64,000 nt of DNA from Lophius americanus. Lineage: Eukaryota > Chordata > Actinopteri > Lophiiformes > Lophiidae. The DNA lies in the NCBI GenBank assembly GCA_037951165.1, contig JBBDHG010000534.1:49873-113872 (forward strand), read 5' to 3'. Below the pieces are notes generated by a model. It worked only from the letters and a program-made list of their open reading frames with translations, did no database searches and was not told the origin of the DNA. The position numbers and the translations under genes were made by a program. This document shows positions 27,106 through 40,695 of this stretch, piece after piece (positions within the stretch are counted from its first letter, which is position 1; each line of letters opens with the position of its first letter).

Positions 27106-29445
27106 GCTTTTGGAACAAATTGACACATTTTTGCAAAAACAGACTTACCTCATAGAGACAAGGCCAAAAGTACAAAGTTTATGATTTCAGCTAATAAAAT
27201 GAAAGTTAGTAATAACGTTGTATTACTTCATATTAAAGCAAATCTTATTATATCTAGCTTGAAACCTGCTTCTAAGTGCTTTTGGAGCAAATTGACACAT
27301 GTTTGCAAAAACAGACTTACCTCAGAGAGACGAGGCCAAAATTACAAAGTTTATGATTTCAGCTAAAAAAATTAAAGTTAGTAATAACGTTGTATTCCTT
27401 CATATTAAAGCAAATCTTCTTATACTTAGCTTGAAACCTGCTTCTAAGTGCTTTTGGAGCAAAATTACCGATATATGCAAAAATAGGCTTACCTCAGCGA
27501 GACAAAGCAAAAAATAAAGAACATGTGATTTCAGCTAAAAAAAATGAAAGTTAGTAAAAACCTTATTTTCCTTCAATTTTGAGCAAATCTTATTGTATCT
27601 AGCTTGAAACCTGCTTCTAAGTGCTTTTGGAGCAAATTGACATATGATTGCAAAAACAGACTTACCTCAGAGAGACGAGGCCAAAATTACAAAGTTTATG
27701 ATTTCAGCTAAAAAAATGAAAGTTAGTATTAACGTTGTATTCCTTCATATTAAGACAAATATTATTATATCTAGCTTGAAACCTGCTTCTAAGTGCTTTT
27801 GGAGCAAAATGACAGATGTTTGCCAAAATAGACTTACCTCAGAGAGACAAGGCCAAAATTACAAAGTTTATGGTTTCAACTAAAAAATGAAAGCTAGTAT
27901 AAACCCTGTTTGCATTCAATTTAAAGCAAATCGTATTATATCTAGCTTGAAACCTGCTTCTAAGTGCTTTTGGAGCAAATTGACAGTTGTTTGTAAAAAC
28001 ACTTACCTCAGAGAGATAAGGCCAAAATTACAAAGTTTATGATTTCAACTAAAAAAATGAAAGTTAGTATAAACCCTTTTTGCATTCAATTTAAAGCAAA
28101 TCTTATTGTATCTAGCTTGAAACCTGCTTCTAAGTACTTTTGGAACAAATTGACACATGTTTGCAAAAACAGACTTACCTCAGAGAGATAAGGCCAAAAG
28201 TACAAAGTTTATGATTTCAGCTAAAAAAATGAAAGTTAGTAATAACGTTTTATTCCTTCATATTAAAGCAAATCTTATTATATCTAGCTTGAAACCTGCT
28301 TCTAAGTGCTTTTGGAGCAAAATGACAGATGTTTGCAAAAACAGACTTACCTCAGAGAGACAAGGCCAAAATTACAAAGTTTATGATTTCAGCTAAAAAA
28401 ATGAAAGTTAGTATTAACGTTGTATTCCTTCATATTAAGACAAATCTTATTATATCTAGCTTGAAACCTGCTTCTAAGTGCTTTTGGAGCAAAATGGCAC
28501 ATGTTTGCAAAAACAGACTTACCTCATAGAGACAAGGCCAAAAGTACAAAGTTTATGATTTCAGCTAAAAAAAATGAAAGTTAGTAATAACGTTGTATTA
28601 CTTCATATTAAAGCAAATCTTATTATATCTAGCTTGAAACATGCTTCTAAGTTATTTTGGAGCAAAATTATAGATGTTTGCCAAAATAGACTTACCTCAA
28701 AGAGACAAGGCCAAAAATAAAGAGTATGTGATATCAGCTAAAAAAAATGAAAGTTAGTAAAAACCTTTTATTCCTTCATATTAAAGCAAATCTTATTATA
28801 TCTAGCTTGAAACCTGCTTCTAAGTGCTTTTGGAACAAATTGACACATGTTTGCAAAAACAGACTTACCTCATAGAGACAAGGCCAAAAGTACAAAGTTT
28901 ATGATTTCAGCTAATAAAATGAAAGTTAGTAATAATGTTGTATTACTTCATATTAAAGCAAATCTTATTATATCTAGCTTGAAACCTGCTTCTAAGTGCT
29001 TTTGGAGCAAATTGACAGTTGTTTGTAAAAACACTTACCTCAGAGAGATAAGGCCAAAATTACAAAGTTTATGATTTCAGCTAAAAAAATTAAAGCTGGC
29101 AATAACCTTGTATTCCTTCATATTGAAGCAAATATTATTATATCTAGCTTGAAACCTGTTTCTAAGTGCTTTTGGAACAAATTGACACATTTTTGCAAAA
29201 ACAGACTTACCTCATAGAGACAAGGCCAAAAGTACAAAGTTTATGATTTCAGCTAATAAAATGAAAGTTAGTAATAACGTTGTATTACTTCATATTAAAG
29301 CAAATCTTATTATATCTAGCTTGAAACCTGCTTCTAAGTGCTTTTGGAGCAAATTGACACATGTTTGCAAAAACAGACTTACCTCAGAGAGACGAGGCCA
29401 AAATTACAAAGTTTATGATTTCAGCAAAAAAAATGAAAGTTAGTA
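27106..29445 (+). repeat. Block repeated at a distance of ~6355 bp (second copy)
   Basis: Second copy of 20750-23090. It is followed directly by a 5-monomer duplication (offset 859 bp): about 28587-29445 recurs at 29446-30304, switching near AACGTTGTATTACTTC. So at least two exchange events are superimposed here. Confidence 0.75.
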
Positions 29446-29939
29446 ATAACGTTGTATTACTTCATATTAAAGCAAATCTTATTATATCTAGCTTGAAACA
29501 TGCTTCTAAGTGCTTTTGGAGCAAAATGATAGATGTTTGCCAAAATAGACTTACCTCAAAGAGACAAGGCCAAAAATAAAGAGTATGTGATATCAGCTAA
29601 AAAAAATGAAAGTTAGTAAAAACCTTTTATTCCTTCATATTAAAGCAAATCTTATTATATCTAGCTTGAAACCTGCTTCTAAGTGCTTTTGGAACAAATT
29701 GACACATGTTTGCAAAAACAGACTTACCTCATAGAGACAAGGCCAAAAGTACAAAGTTTATGATTTCAGCTAATAAAATGAAAGTTAGTAATAATGTTGT
29801 ATTACTTCATATTAAAGCAAATCTTATTATATCTAGCTTGAAACCTGCTTCTAAGTGCTTTTGGAGCAAATTGACAGTTGTTTGTAAAAACACTTACCTC
29901 AGAGAGATAAGGCCAAAATTACAAAGTTTATGATTTCAG

Positions 29940-32340
29940 CTAAAAAAATTAAAGCTGGCAATAACCTTGTATTCCTTCATATTGAAGCAAATATTATTAT
30001 ATCTAGCTTGAAACCTGTTTCTAAGTGCTTTTGGAACAAATTGACACATTTTTGCAAAAACAGACTTACCTCATAGAGACAAGGCCAAAAGTACAAAGTT
30101 TATGATTTCAGCTAATAAAATGAAAGTTAGTAATAACGTTGTATTACTTCATATTAAAGCAAATCGTATTATATCTAGCTTGAAACCTGCTTCTAAGTGC
30201 TTTTGGAGCAAATTGACACATGTTTGCAAAAACAGACTTACCTCAGAGAGACGAGGCCAAAATTACAAAGTTTATGATTTCAGCAAAAAAAATGAAAGTT
30301 AGTAATAACGTTGTATTCCTTCATATTAAAGCAAATCTTATTATACTTAGCTTGAAACCTGCTTCTAAGTCCTTTTGGAGCAAAATTACCGATATATGCA
30401 AAAATAGGCTTACCTCAGCGAGACAAAGCAAAAAATAAAGAACATGTGATTTCAGCTAAAAAAATGAAAGTTAGTAAAAACCTTATTTTCCTTCAATTTT
30501 GAGCAAATCTTATTGTATCTAGCTTGAAACCTGCCTCTAAGTGCTTTTGGAGCAAATTGACATATGTTTGCAAAAACAGACTTATCTCAGAGAGACGAGG
30601 CCAAAATTACAAAGTTTATGATTTCAGCTAAAAAAATGAAAGTTAGTATTAACGTTGTATTCCTTCATATTAAGACAAATCTTATTATATCTAGCTTGAA
30701 ACCTGCTTCTAAGTGCTTTTGGAGCAAAATGACAGATGTTTGCCAAAATAGACTTACCTCAGAGAGACAAGGCCAAAATTACAAAGTTTATGGTTTCAAC
30801 TAAAAAAATGAAAGCTAGTATAAACCCTGTTTGCATTCAATTTAAAGCAAATCTTATTGTATCTAGCTTGGAACCTGCTTCTAAGTGCTTTTGGAGCAAA
30901 TTGACATATGTTTGCAAAAACAGACTTACCTCAGAGAGATAAGGCCAAAATTACAAAGTTTATGATTTCAGCTAAAAAAATTAAAGTTGGTAATAACCTT
31001 GTATTCCTTCATATTGAAGCAAATCGTATTATATCTAGCTTGAAACCTGCTTCTAAGTGCTTTTGGAGCAAATTGACAGTTGTTTGTAAAAACACTTACC
31101 TCAGAGAGATAAGGCCAAAATTACAAAGTTTATGATTTCAGCTAAAAAAATTAAAGCTGGCAATAACCTTGTATTCCTTCATATTGAAGCAAATATTATT
31201 ATATCTAGCTTGAAACCTGTTTCTAAGTGCTTTTGGAACAAATTGACACATTTTTGCAAAAACAGACTTACCTCATAGAGACAAGGCCAAAAGTACAAAG
31301 TTTATGATTTCAGCTAATGAAATGAAAGTTAGTAATAACGTTGTATTACTTCATATTAAAGCAAATCTTATTATATCTAGCTTGAAACCTGCTTCTAAGT
31401 GCTTTTGGAGCAAATTGACACATGTTTGCAAAAACAGACTTACCTCAGAGAGACGAGGCCAAAATTACAAAGTTTATGATTTCAGCAAAAAAAATGAAAG
31501 TTAGTAATAACGTTGTATTCCTTCATATTAAAGCAAATCTTATTATACTTAGCTTGAAACCTGCTTCTAAGTCCTTTTGGAGCAAAATTACCGATATATG
31601 CAAAAATAGGCTTACCTCAGCGAGACAAAGCAAAAAATAAAGAACATGTGATTTCAGCTAAAAAAATGAAAGTTAGTAAAAACCTTATTTTCCTTCAATT
31701 TTGAGCAAATCTTATTGTATCTAGCTTGAAACCTGCTTCTAAGTGCTTTTGGAGCAAATTGACATATGTTTGCAAAAACAGACTTATCTCAGAGAGACGA
31801 GGCCAAAATTACAAAGTTTATGATTTCAGCTAAAAAAATGAAAGTTAGTATTAACGTTGTATTCCTTCATATTAAGACAAATCTTATTATATCTAGCTTG
31901 AAACCTGCTTCTAAGTGCTTTTGGAGCAAAATGACAGATGTTTGCCAAAATAGACTTACCTCAGAGAGACAAGGCCAAAATTACAAAGTTTATGGTTTCA
32001 ACTAAAAAAATGAAAGCTAGTATAAACCCTGTTTGCATTCAATTTAAAGCAAATCTTATTGTATCTAGCTTGGAACCTGCTTCTAAGTGCTTTTGGAGCA
32101 AATTGACATATGTTTGCAAAAACAGACTTACCTCAGAGAGATAAGGCCAAAATTACAAAGTTTATGATTTCAGCTAAAAAAATTAAAGTTGGTAATAACC
32201 TTGTATTCCTTCATATTGAAGCAAATCGTATTATATCTAGCTTGAAACCTGCTTCTAAGTGCTTTTGGAGCAAATTGACAGTTGTTTGTAAAAACACTTA
32301 CCTCAGAGAGATAAGGCCAAAATTACAAAGTTTATGATTT
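29940..32340 (+). repeat. Tandem duplication of a 1202-bp (7-monomer) block
   Basis: About 29940-31140 recurs at 31142-32340, offset 1202 bp. Both share TCAGCAAAAAAAATGAAAG (loss of the CTAA acceptor-like motif), AAGTCCTTTTGG and CTTATCTCAGAG. The copies differ at a few sites, for instance GCTAATGAAATG near 31315 and GCAAATCG against GCAAATCT. Confidence 0.75.
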
Positions 32341-34739
32341 CATCTAAAAAAATTAAAGTTGGCAATAACCGTGTATTCCTTCATATTGAAGCAAATCTTA
32401 TTATATCTAGCTTGAAACCTGTTTCTAAGTGCTTTTTGAACAAATTGACACATGTTTGCAAAAACAGACTTACCTCATAGAGACAAGTCCAAAAGTACAA
32501 AGTTTATGATTTCAGCTAATAAAATGAAAGTTAGTAATAACGTTGTATTACTTCATATTAAAGCAAATCTTATTATATCTAGCTTGAAACCTGCTTCTAA
32601 GTGCTTTTGGAGCAAATTGACAGTTGTTTGTAAAAACACTTACCTCAGAGAGACAAGGCCAAAATTACAAAGTTTATGGTTTCAACTAAAAAAATGAAAG
32701 TTAGTATAAACCCTTTTTGCATTCAATTTAAATCAAATCTTATTGTATCTAGCTTGAAACCTGCTTCTAAGTACTTTTGGAACAAATTGACACATGTTTG
32801 CAAAAACAGACTTACCTCAGAGAGATAAGGCCAAAAGTACAAAGTTTATGATTTCAGCTAAAAAAATGAAAGTTAGTAATAACGTTGTATTTTCTCATAT
32901 TAAAGCAAATCTTATTATATCTAGCTTGAAACCTGCTTCTAAGTGCTTTTGGAGCAAATTGACAGTTGTTTGTAAAAACACTTACCTCAGAGAGATAAGG
33001 CCAAAATTACAAAGTTTATGATTTCAGCTAAAAAAATTAAAGTTGGTAATAACCTTGTATTCCTTCATATTGAAGCAAATCTTATTATATCTAGCTTGAA
33101 ACCTGCTTCTAAGTGCTTTTGGGACAAATTGACACATGATTGCAAAAACAGACTTACCTCATAGAGACAAGGCCAAATGTACAAAGTTTATGATTTCAGC
33201 TAAAAAAATTAAAGTTAGTAATAACGTTGTATTACTTCATATTAAAGCAAATCTTATTATATCTAGCTTGAAACCTGCTTCTAAGTGCTTTTGGAGCAAA
33301 ATGGCACATGTTTGCAAAAACAGACTTACCTCATAGAGACAAGGCCAAAAGTACAAAGTTTATGATTTCAGCTAAAAAAAATGAAAGTTAGTAATAACGT
33401 TGTATTACTTCATATTAAAGCAAATCTTATTATATCTAGCTTGAAACATGCTTCTAAGTGCTTTTGGAGCAAAATGATAGATGTTTGCCAAAATAGACTT
33501 ACCTCAAAGAGACAAGGCCAAAAATAAAGAGTATGTGATATCAGCTAAAAAAAATGAAAGTTAGTAATAACCTTTTATTCCTTCATATTAAAGCAAATCT
33601 TATTATATCTAGCTTGAAACCTGCTTCTAAGTGCTTTTGGAGCTAATTGACAGTTGTTTGTAAAAACACTTACCTCAGAGAGATAAGGCCAAAATTACAA
33701 AGTTTATGATTTCAGCTAAAAAAATGAAAGTTAGTAATAACGTTGTATTCCTTCATATTAAAGCAAATCTTCTTATACTTAGCTTGAAACCTGCTTCTAA
33801 GTGCTTTTGGAGCAAAATTACCGATATATGCAAAAATAGGCTTACCTCAGCGAGACAAAGCAAAAAAAACAAAAAAAACATGTGATTTCAGCTAAAAAAA
33901 ATGAAAGTTAGTAAAAACCTTATTTTCCTTCAATTTTGAGCAAATCTTATTGTATCTAGCTTGAAACCTGCTTCTAAGTGCTTTTGGAGCAAATTGACAT
34001 ATGTTTGCAAAAACAGACTTACCTCAGAGAGACGAGGCCATAATTACAAAGTTTATGATTTCAGCTAAAAAAATGAAAGTTAGTATTAACGTTGTATTCC
34101 TTCATATTAAGACAAATCTTATTATATCTAGCTTGAAACCTGCTTCTAAGTGCTTTTGGAGCAAAATGACAGATGTTTGCCAAAATAGACTTACCTCAGA
34201 GAGACAAGGCCAAAATTACAAAGTTTATGGTTTCAACTAAAAAAATGAAAGCTAGTATAAACCCTGTTTGCATTCAATTTAAAGCAAATCTTATTGTATC
34301 TAGCTTGGAACCTGCTTCTAAGTGCTTTTGGAGCAAATTGACATATGTTTGCAAAAACAGACTTACCTCAGAGAGATAAGGCCAAAATTACAAAGTTTAT
34401 GATTTCAGCTAAAAAAATTAAAGTTGGTAATAACCTTGTATTCCTTCATATTGAAGCAAATCGTATTGTATCTAGCTTGAAACCTGCTTCTAAGTGCTTT
34501 TGGAGCAAATTGACAGTTGTTTGTAAAAACACTTACCTCAGAGAGATAAGGCCAAAATTACAAAGTTTATGATTTCAGCTAAAAAAATTAAAGTTGGCAA
34601 TAACCTTGTATTCCTTCATATTAAAGCAAATCTTATTATATCTAGCTTGAAACCTGCTTCTATGTGCTTTTGGAGCAAATTGACAGTTGTTTGTAAAAAC
34701 ACTTACCTCAGAGAGACAAGGCCAAAATTACAAAGTTTA

Positions 34740-37050
34740 TGGTTTCAACTAAAAAAATGAAAGTTAGTATAAACCCTTTTTGCATTCAATTTAAATCAAA
34801 TCTTATTGTATCTAGCTTGACACCTGCTTCTAAGTACTTTTGGAACAAATTGACACATGTTTGCAAAAACAGACTTACCTCAGAGAGATAAGGCCAAAAG
34901 TACAAAGTTTATGATTTCAGCTAAAAAAATGAAAGTTAGTAATAACGTTGTATTTTCTCATATTAAAGCAAATCTTATAATATCTAGCTTGAAACCTGCT
35001 TCTAAGTGCTTTTGAAGCAAAATGACAGATGTTTGCAAAAACAGACTTACCTCAGAGAGACAAGGCCAAAATTACAAAGTTTATGATTTCAGCTAAAAAA
35101 ATGAAAGTTAGTATTAACGTTGTATTCCTTCATATTAAGACAAATCTTATTATATCTAGCATGAAACCTGCTTCTAAGTGCTTTTGGAGCAAAATGGCAC
35201 ATGTTTGCAAAAACAGACTTACCTCATAGAGACAAGGCCAAAAGTACAAAGTTTATGATTTCAGCTAAAAAAAATGAAAGTTAGTAATAACGTTGTATTA
35301 CTTCATATTAAAGCAAATCTTATTATATCTAGCTTGAAACATGCTTCTAAGTGCTTTTGGAGCAAAATGATAGATGTTTGCCAAAATAGACTTACCTCAA
35401 AGAGGCAAGGCCAAAAATAAAGAGTATGTGATATCAGCTAAAAAAAATGAAAGTTAGTAATAACCTTTTATTCCTTCATATTAAAGAAAATCTTATTATA
35501 TCTAGCTTGAAACCTGCTTCTAAGTGCTTTTGGAGCTAATTGACAGTTGTTTGTAAAAACACTTACCTCAGAGAGATAAGGCCAAAATTACAAAGTTTAT
35601 GATTTCAACTAAAAAAATGAAAGTTAGTATAAACCCTTTTTGCATTCAATTTAAATCAAATCTTATTGTATCTAGCTTGACACCTGCTTCTAAGTACTTT
35701 TGGAACAAATTGACACATGTTTGCAAAAACAGACTTACCTCAGAGAGATAAGGCCAAAAGTACAAAGTTTATGATTTCAGCTAAAAAAATGAAAGTTAGT
35801 AATAACGTTGTATTTTCTCATATTAAAGCAAATCTTATAATATCTAGCTTGAAACCTGCTTCTAAGTGCTTTTGGAGCAAAATGACAGATGTTTGCAAAA
35901 ACAGACTTACCTCAGAGAGACAAGGCCAAAATTACAAAGTTTATGATTTCAGCTAAAAAAATGAAAGTTAGTATTAACGTTGTATTCCTTCATATTAAGA
36001 CAAATCTTATTATATCTAGCATGAAACCTGCTTCTAAGTGCTTTTGGAGCAAAATGGCACATGTTTGCAAAAACAGACTTACCTCATAGAGACAAGGCCA
36101 AAAGTACAAAGTTTATGATTTCAGCTAAAAAAAATGAAAGTTAGTAATAACGTTGTATTACTTCATATTAAAGCAAATCTTATTATATCTAGCTTGAAAC
36201 ATGCTTCTAAGTGCTTTTGGAGCAAAATGATAGATGTTTGCCAAAATAGACTTACCTCAAAGAGACAAGGCCAAAAATAAAGAGTATGTGATATCAGCTA
36301 AAAAAAATGAAAGTTAGTAATAACCTTTTATTCCTTCATATTAAAGCAAATCTTATTATATCTAGCTTGAAACCTGCTTCTAAGTGCTTTTGGAGCTAAT
36401 TGACAGTTGTTTGTAAAAACACTTACCTCAGAGAGATAAGGCCAAAATTACAAAGTTTATGATTTCAACTAAAAAAATGAAAGTTAGTATAAACCCTTTT
36501 TGCATTCAATTTAAACCAAATCTTATTGTATCTAGCTTGAAACCTGCTTCTAAGTACTTTTGGAACAAATTGACACATGTTTGCAAAAACAGACTTACCT
36601 CAGAGAGATAAGGCCAAAAGTACAAAGTTTATGATTTCAGCTAAAAAAATGAAAGTTAGTAATAACGTTTTATTCCTTCATATTAAAGCAAATCTTATTA
36701 TATCTAGCTTGAAACCTGCTTCTAAGTGCTTATGGAGCAAAATGACAGATGTTTGCAAAAACAGACTTACCTCATAGAGACAAGGCCAAAAGTACAAAGT
36801 TTATGATTTCAGCTAAAAAAAATGAAAGTTAGTAATAACGTTGTATTACTTCATATTAAAGCAAATCTTATTATATCTAGCTTGAAACATGCTTCTAAGT
36901 GCTTTTGGAGCAAAATGATAGATGTTTGCCAAAATAGACTTACCTCAAAGAGACAAGGCCAAAAATAAAGAGTATGTGATATCAGCTAAAAAAAATGAAA
37001 GTTAGTAATAACCTTTTATTCCTTCATATTAAAGCAAATCTTATTATATC
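34740..37050 (+). repeat. Two and a half copies of an 860-bp (5-monomer) block
   Basis: About 34740-35599 recurs at 35600-36459, and a diverged third copy runs to about 37050. Shared markers are TTGACACCTGCTTCTAAGTAC, split here as TTGACACCTG and CTTCTAAGTAC, plus GTATTTTCTCATATT, CTTATAATATC and TCTAGCATGAAACC. The third copy lacks some of these. Confidence 0.7.
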
Positions 37051-40000
37051 TAGCTTGAAACCTGCTTCTAAGTGCTTTTGGAGCAAATTGACAGTTGTTT
37101 GTAAAAACACTTACCTCAGAGAGATAAGGCCAAAATTACAAAGTTTATGATTTCAGCTAAAAAAATTAAAGCTGGCAATAACCTTGTATTCCTTCATATT
37201 GAAGCAAATATTATTATATCTAGCTTGAAACCTGTTTCTAAGTGCTTTTGGAACAAATTGACACATTTTTGCAAAAACAGACTTACCTCATAGAGACAAG
37301 GCCAAAAGTACAAAGTTTATGATTTCAGCTAAAAAAATGAAAGTTAGTAAAAACCTTATTTTCCTTCAATTTTGAGCAAATCTTATTGTATCTAGCTTGA
37401 AACCTGCTTCTAAGTGCTTTTGGAGCAAATTGACATATGTTTGCAAAAACAGACTTACCTCAGAGAGACGAGGCCAAAATTACAAAGTTTATGATTTCAG
37501 CTAAAAAAATGAAAGTTAGTATTAACGTTGTATTCCTTCATATTAAGACAAATCTTATTATATCTAGCTTGAAACCTGCTTCTAAGTGCTTTTGGAGCAA
37601 AATGACATATGTTTGCAAAAACAGACTTACCTCAGAGAGATAAGGCCAAAATTACAAAGTTTATGATTTCAGCTAAAAAAATTAAAGTTGGTAATAACCT
37701 TGTATTCCTTCATATTGAAGCAAATCGTATTATATCTAGCTTGAAACCTGCTTCTAAGTGCTTTTGGAGCAAATTGACAGTTGTTTGTAAAAACACTTAC
37801 CTCAGAGAGATAAGGCCAAAATTACAAAGTTTATGATTTCAGCTAAAAAAATTAAAGTTGGCAATAACCTTGTATTCCTTCATATTGAAGCAAATCTTAT
37901 TATATCTAGCTTGAAACCTGTTTCTAAGTGCTTTTGGAACAAATTGACACATGTTTGCAAAAACAGACTTACCTCATAGAGACAAGTCCAAAAGTACAAA
38001 GTTTATGATTTCAGCTAATAAAATGAAAGTTAGTAATAACGTTGTATTACTTCATATTAAAGCAAATCTTATTATATCTAGCTTGAAACCTGCTTCTAAG
38101 TGCTTTTGGAGCAAATTGACAGTTGTTTGTAAAAACACTTACCTCAGAGAGACAAGGCCAAAATTACAAAGTTTATGGTTTCAACTAAAAAAATGAAAGT
38201 TAGTATAAACCCTTTTTGCATTCAATTTAAATCAAATCTTATTGTATCTAGCTTGAAACCTGCTTCTAAGTACTTTTGGAACAAATTGACACATGTTTGC
38301 AAAAACAGACTTACCTCAGAGAGATAAGGCCAAAAGTACAAAGTTTATGATTTCAGCTAAAAAAATGAAAGTTAGTAATAACGTTGTATTTTCTCATATT
38401 AAAGCAAATCTTATTATATTTAGCTTGAAACCTGCTTCTAAGTGCTTTTGGAGCAAATTGACAGTTGTTTGTAAAAACACTTACCTCAGAGAGATAAGGC
38501 CAAAATTACAAAGTTTATGATTTCAGCTAAAAAAATTAAAGTTGGCAATAACCTTGTATTCCTTCATATTGAAGCAAATATTATTATATCTAGCTTGAAA
38601 CCTGTTTCTAAGTGCTTTTGGAACAAATTGACACATGTTTGCAAAACAGACTTACCTCATAGAGACGAGGCCAAAATTACAAAGTTTATGATTTCAGCTA
38701 AAAAAATGAAAGTTAGTAATAACGTTGTATTCCTTCATATTAAAGCAAATCTTATTATACTTAGCTTGAAACCTGCTTCTAAGTCCTTTTGGAGCAAAAT
38801 TACCGATATATGCAAAAATAGGCTTACCTCAGCGAGACAAAGCAAAAAATAAAGACCATGTGATTTCAGCTAAAAAAATGAAAGTTAGTAAAAACCTTGT
38901 TTTCCTTCAATTTTAAGCAAATCTGATTAAATCTAGCTTGAAACCTGCTTCTAAACGCTTTTGGAGTAAAATGACAGATGTTTGCCAAAATAGATTTACC
39001 TCAGAGAGACGAGGCCAAAATTACAAAGTTTATGATTTCAGCTAAAAAAATTAAAGTTGGTAATAACCTTGTAATCCTTCATATTGAAGCAAATCTTATT
39101 ATATCTAGCTTGAAACCTGCTTCTAAGTGCTTTTGGAGCAAATTGACAGTTGTTTGTAAAAACACTTACCTCAGAGAGATAAGGCCAAAATTACAAAGTT
39201 TATGATTTCAGCTAAAAAAATTAAAGTTGGTAATAACCTTGTATTCCTTCATATTGAAGCAAATCTTATTATATCTAGCTTGAAACCTGCTTCTAAGTGC
39301 TTTTGGGACAAATTGACACATGATTGCAAAAACAGACTTACCTCATAGAGACAAGGCCAAATGTACAAAGTTCATGATTTCAGCTAAAAAAAATGAAAGT
39401 TAGTAATAACGTTGTATTACTTCATATTAAAGCAAATCTTATTATATCTAGCTTGAAACATGCTTCTAAGTGCTTTTGGAGCAAAATGATAGATGTTTGC
39501 CAAAATAGACTTACCTCAAAGAGACAAGGCCAAAAATAAAGAGTATGTGATATCAGCTAAAAAAAATGAAAGTTAGTAATAACCTTTTATTCCTTCATAT
39601 TAAAGCAAATCTTATTATATCTAGCTTGAAACCTGCTTCTAAGTGCTTTTGGGACAAATTGACACATGATTGCAAAAACAGACTTACCTCATAGAGACAA
39701 GGCCAAAATTACAAAGTTTATGGTTTCAACTAAAAAAATGAAAGCTAGTATAAACCCTGTTTGCATTCAATTTAAAGCAAATCTTATTATATCTAGCTTG
39801 AAACCTGCTTCTAAGTGCTTTTGGAGCAAATTGACATATGTTTGCAAAAACAGACTTACCTCAGAGAGACGAGGCCAAAATTACAAAGTTTATGATTTCA
39901 GCTAAAAAAATGAAAGTTAGTATTAACGTTGTATTCCTTCATATTAAGACAAATCTTATTATATCTAGCTTGAAACCTGCTTCTAAGTGCTTTTGGAGCA

Positions 40001-40695
40001 AAATGACAGATGTTTGCCAAAATAGACTTACCTCAGAGAGACAAGGCCAAAATTACAAAGTTTATGGTTTCAACTAAAAAAATGAAAGCTAGTATAAACC
40101 CTGTTTGCATTCAATTTAAAGCAAATCTTATTGTATCTAGCTTGGAACCTGCTTCTAAGTGCTTTTGGAGCAAATTGACATATGTTTGCAAAAACAGACT
40201 TACCTCAGAGAGATAAGGCCAAAATTACAAAGTTTATGATTTCAGCTAAAAAAATTAAAGTTGGTAATAACCTTGTATTCCTTCATATTGAAGCAAATCT
40301 TATTATATCTAGCTTGAAACCTGCTTCTAAGTGCTTTTGGGACAAATTGACAATTGATTGCAAAAACAGACTTACCTCATAGAGACAAGGCCAAATGTAC
40401 AAAGTTTATGATTTAAGCTAAAAATAAAAGTTAGTAATAACGTTGTATTACTTCATATTAAAGCAAATCTTATTATATCTAGCTTGAAACCTGCTTCTAA
40501 GTGCTTTTGGAGCAAATTGACATATGTTTGCAAAAACAGACTTACCTCAGAGAGATAAGGCCAAAATTACAAAGTTTATGTTTTCAGCTAAAAAAATTAA
40601 AGTTGGTAATAACCTTGTATTCCTTCCTATTGAAGCAAATCTTATTATATCTAGCTTGAAACCTGCTTCTAAGTGCTTTTGGGACAAATTGACAC

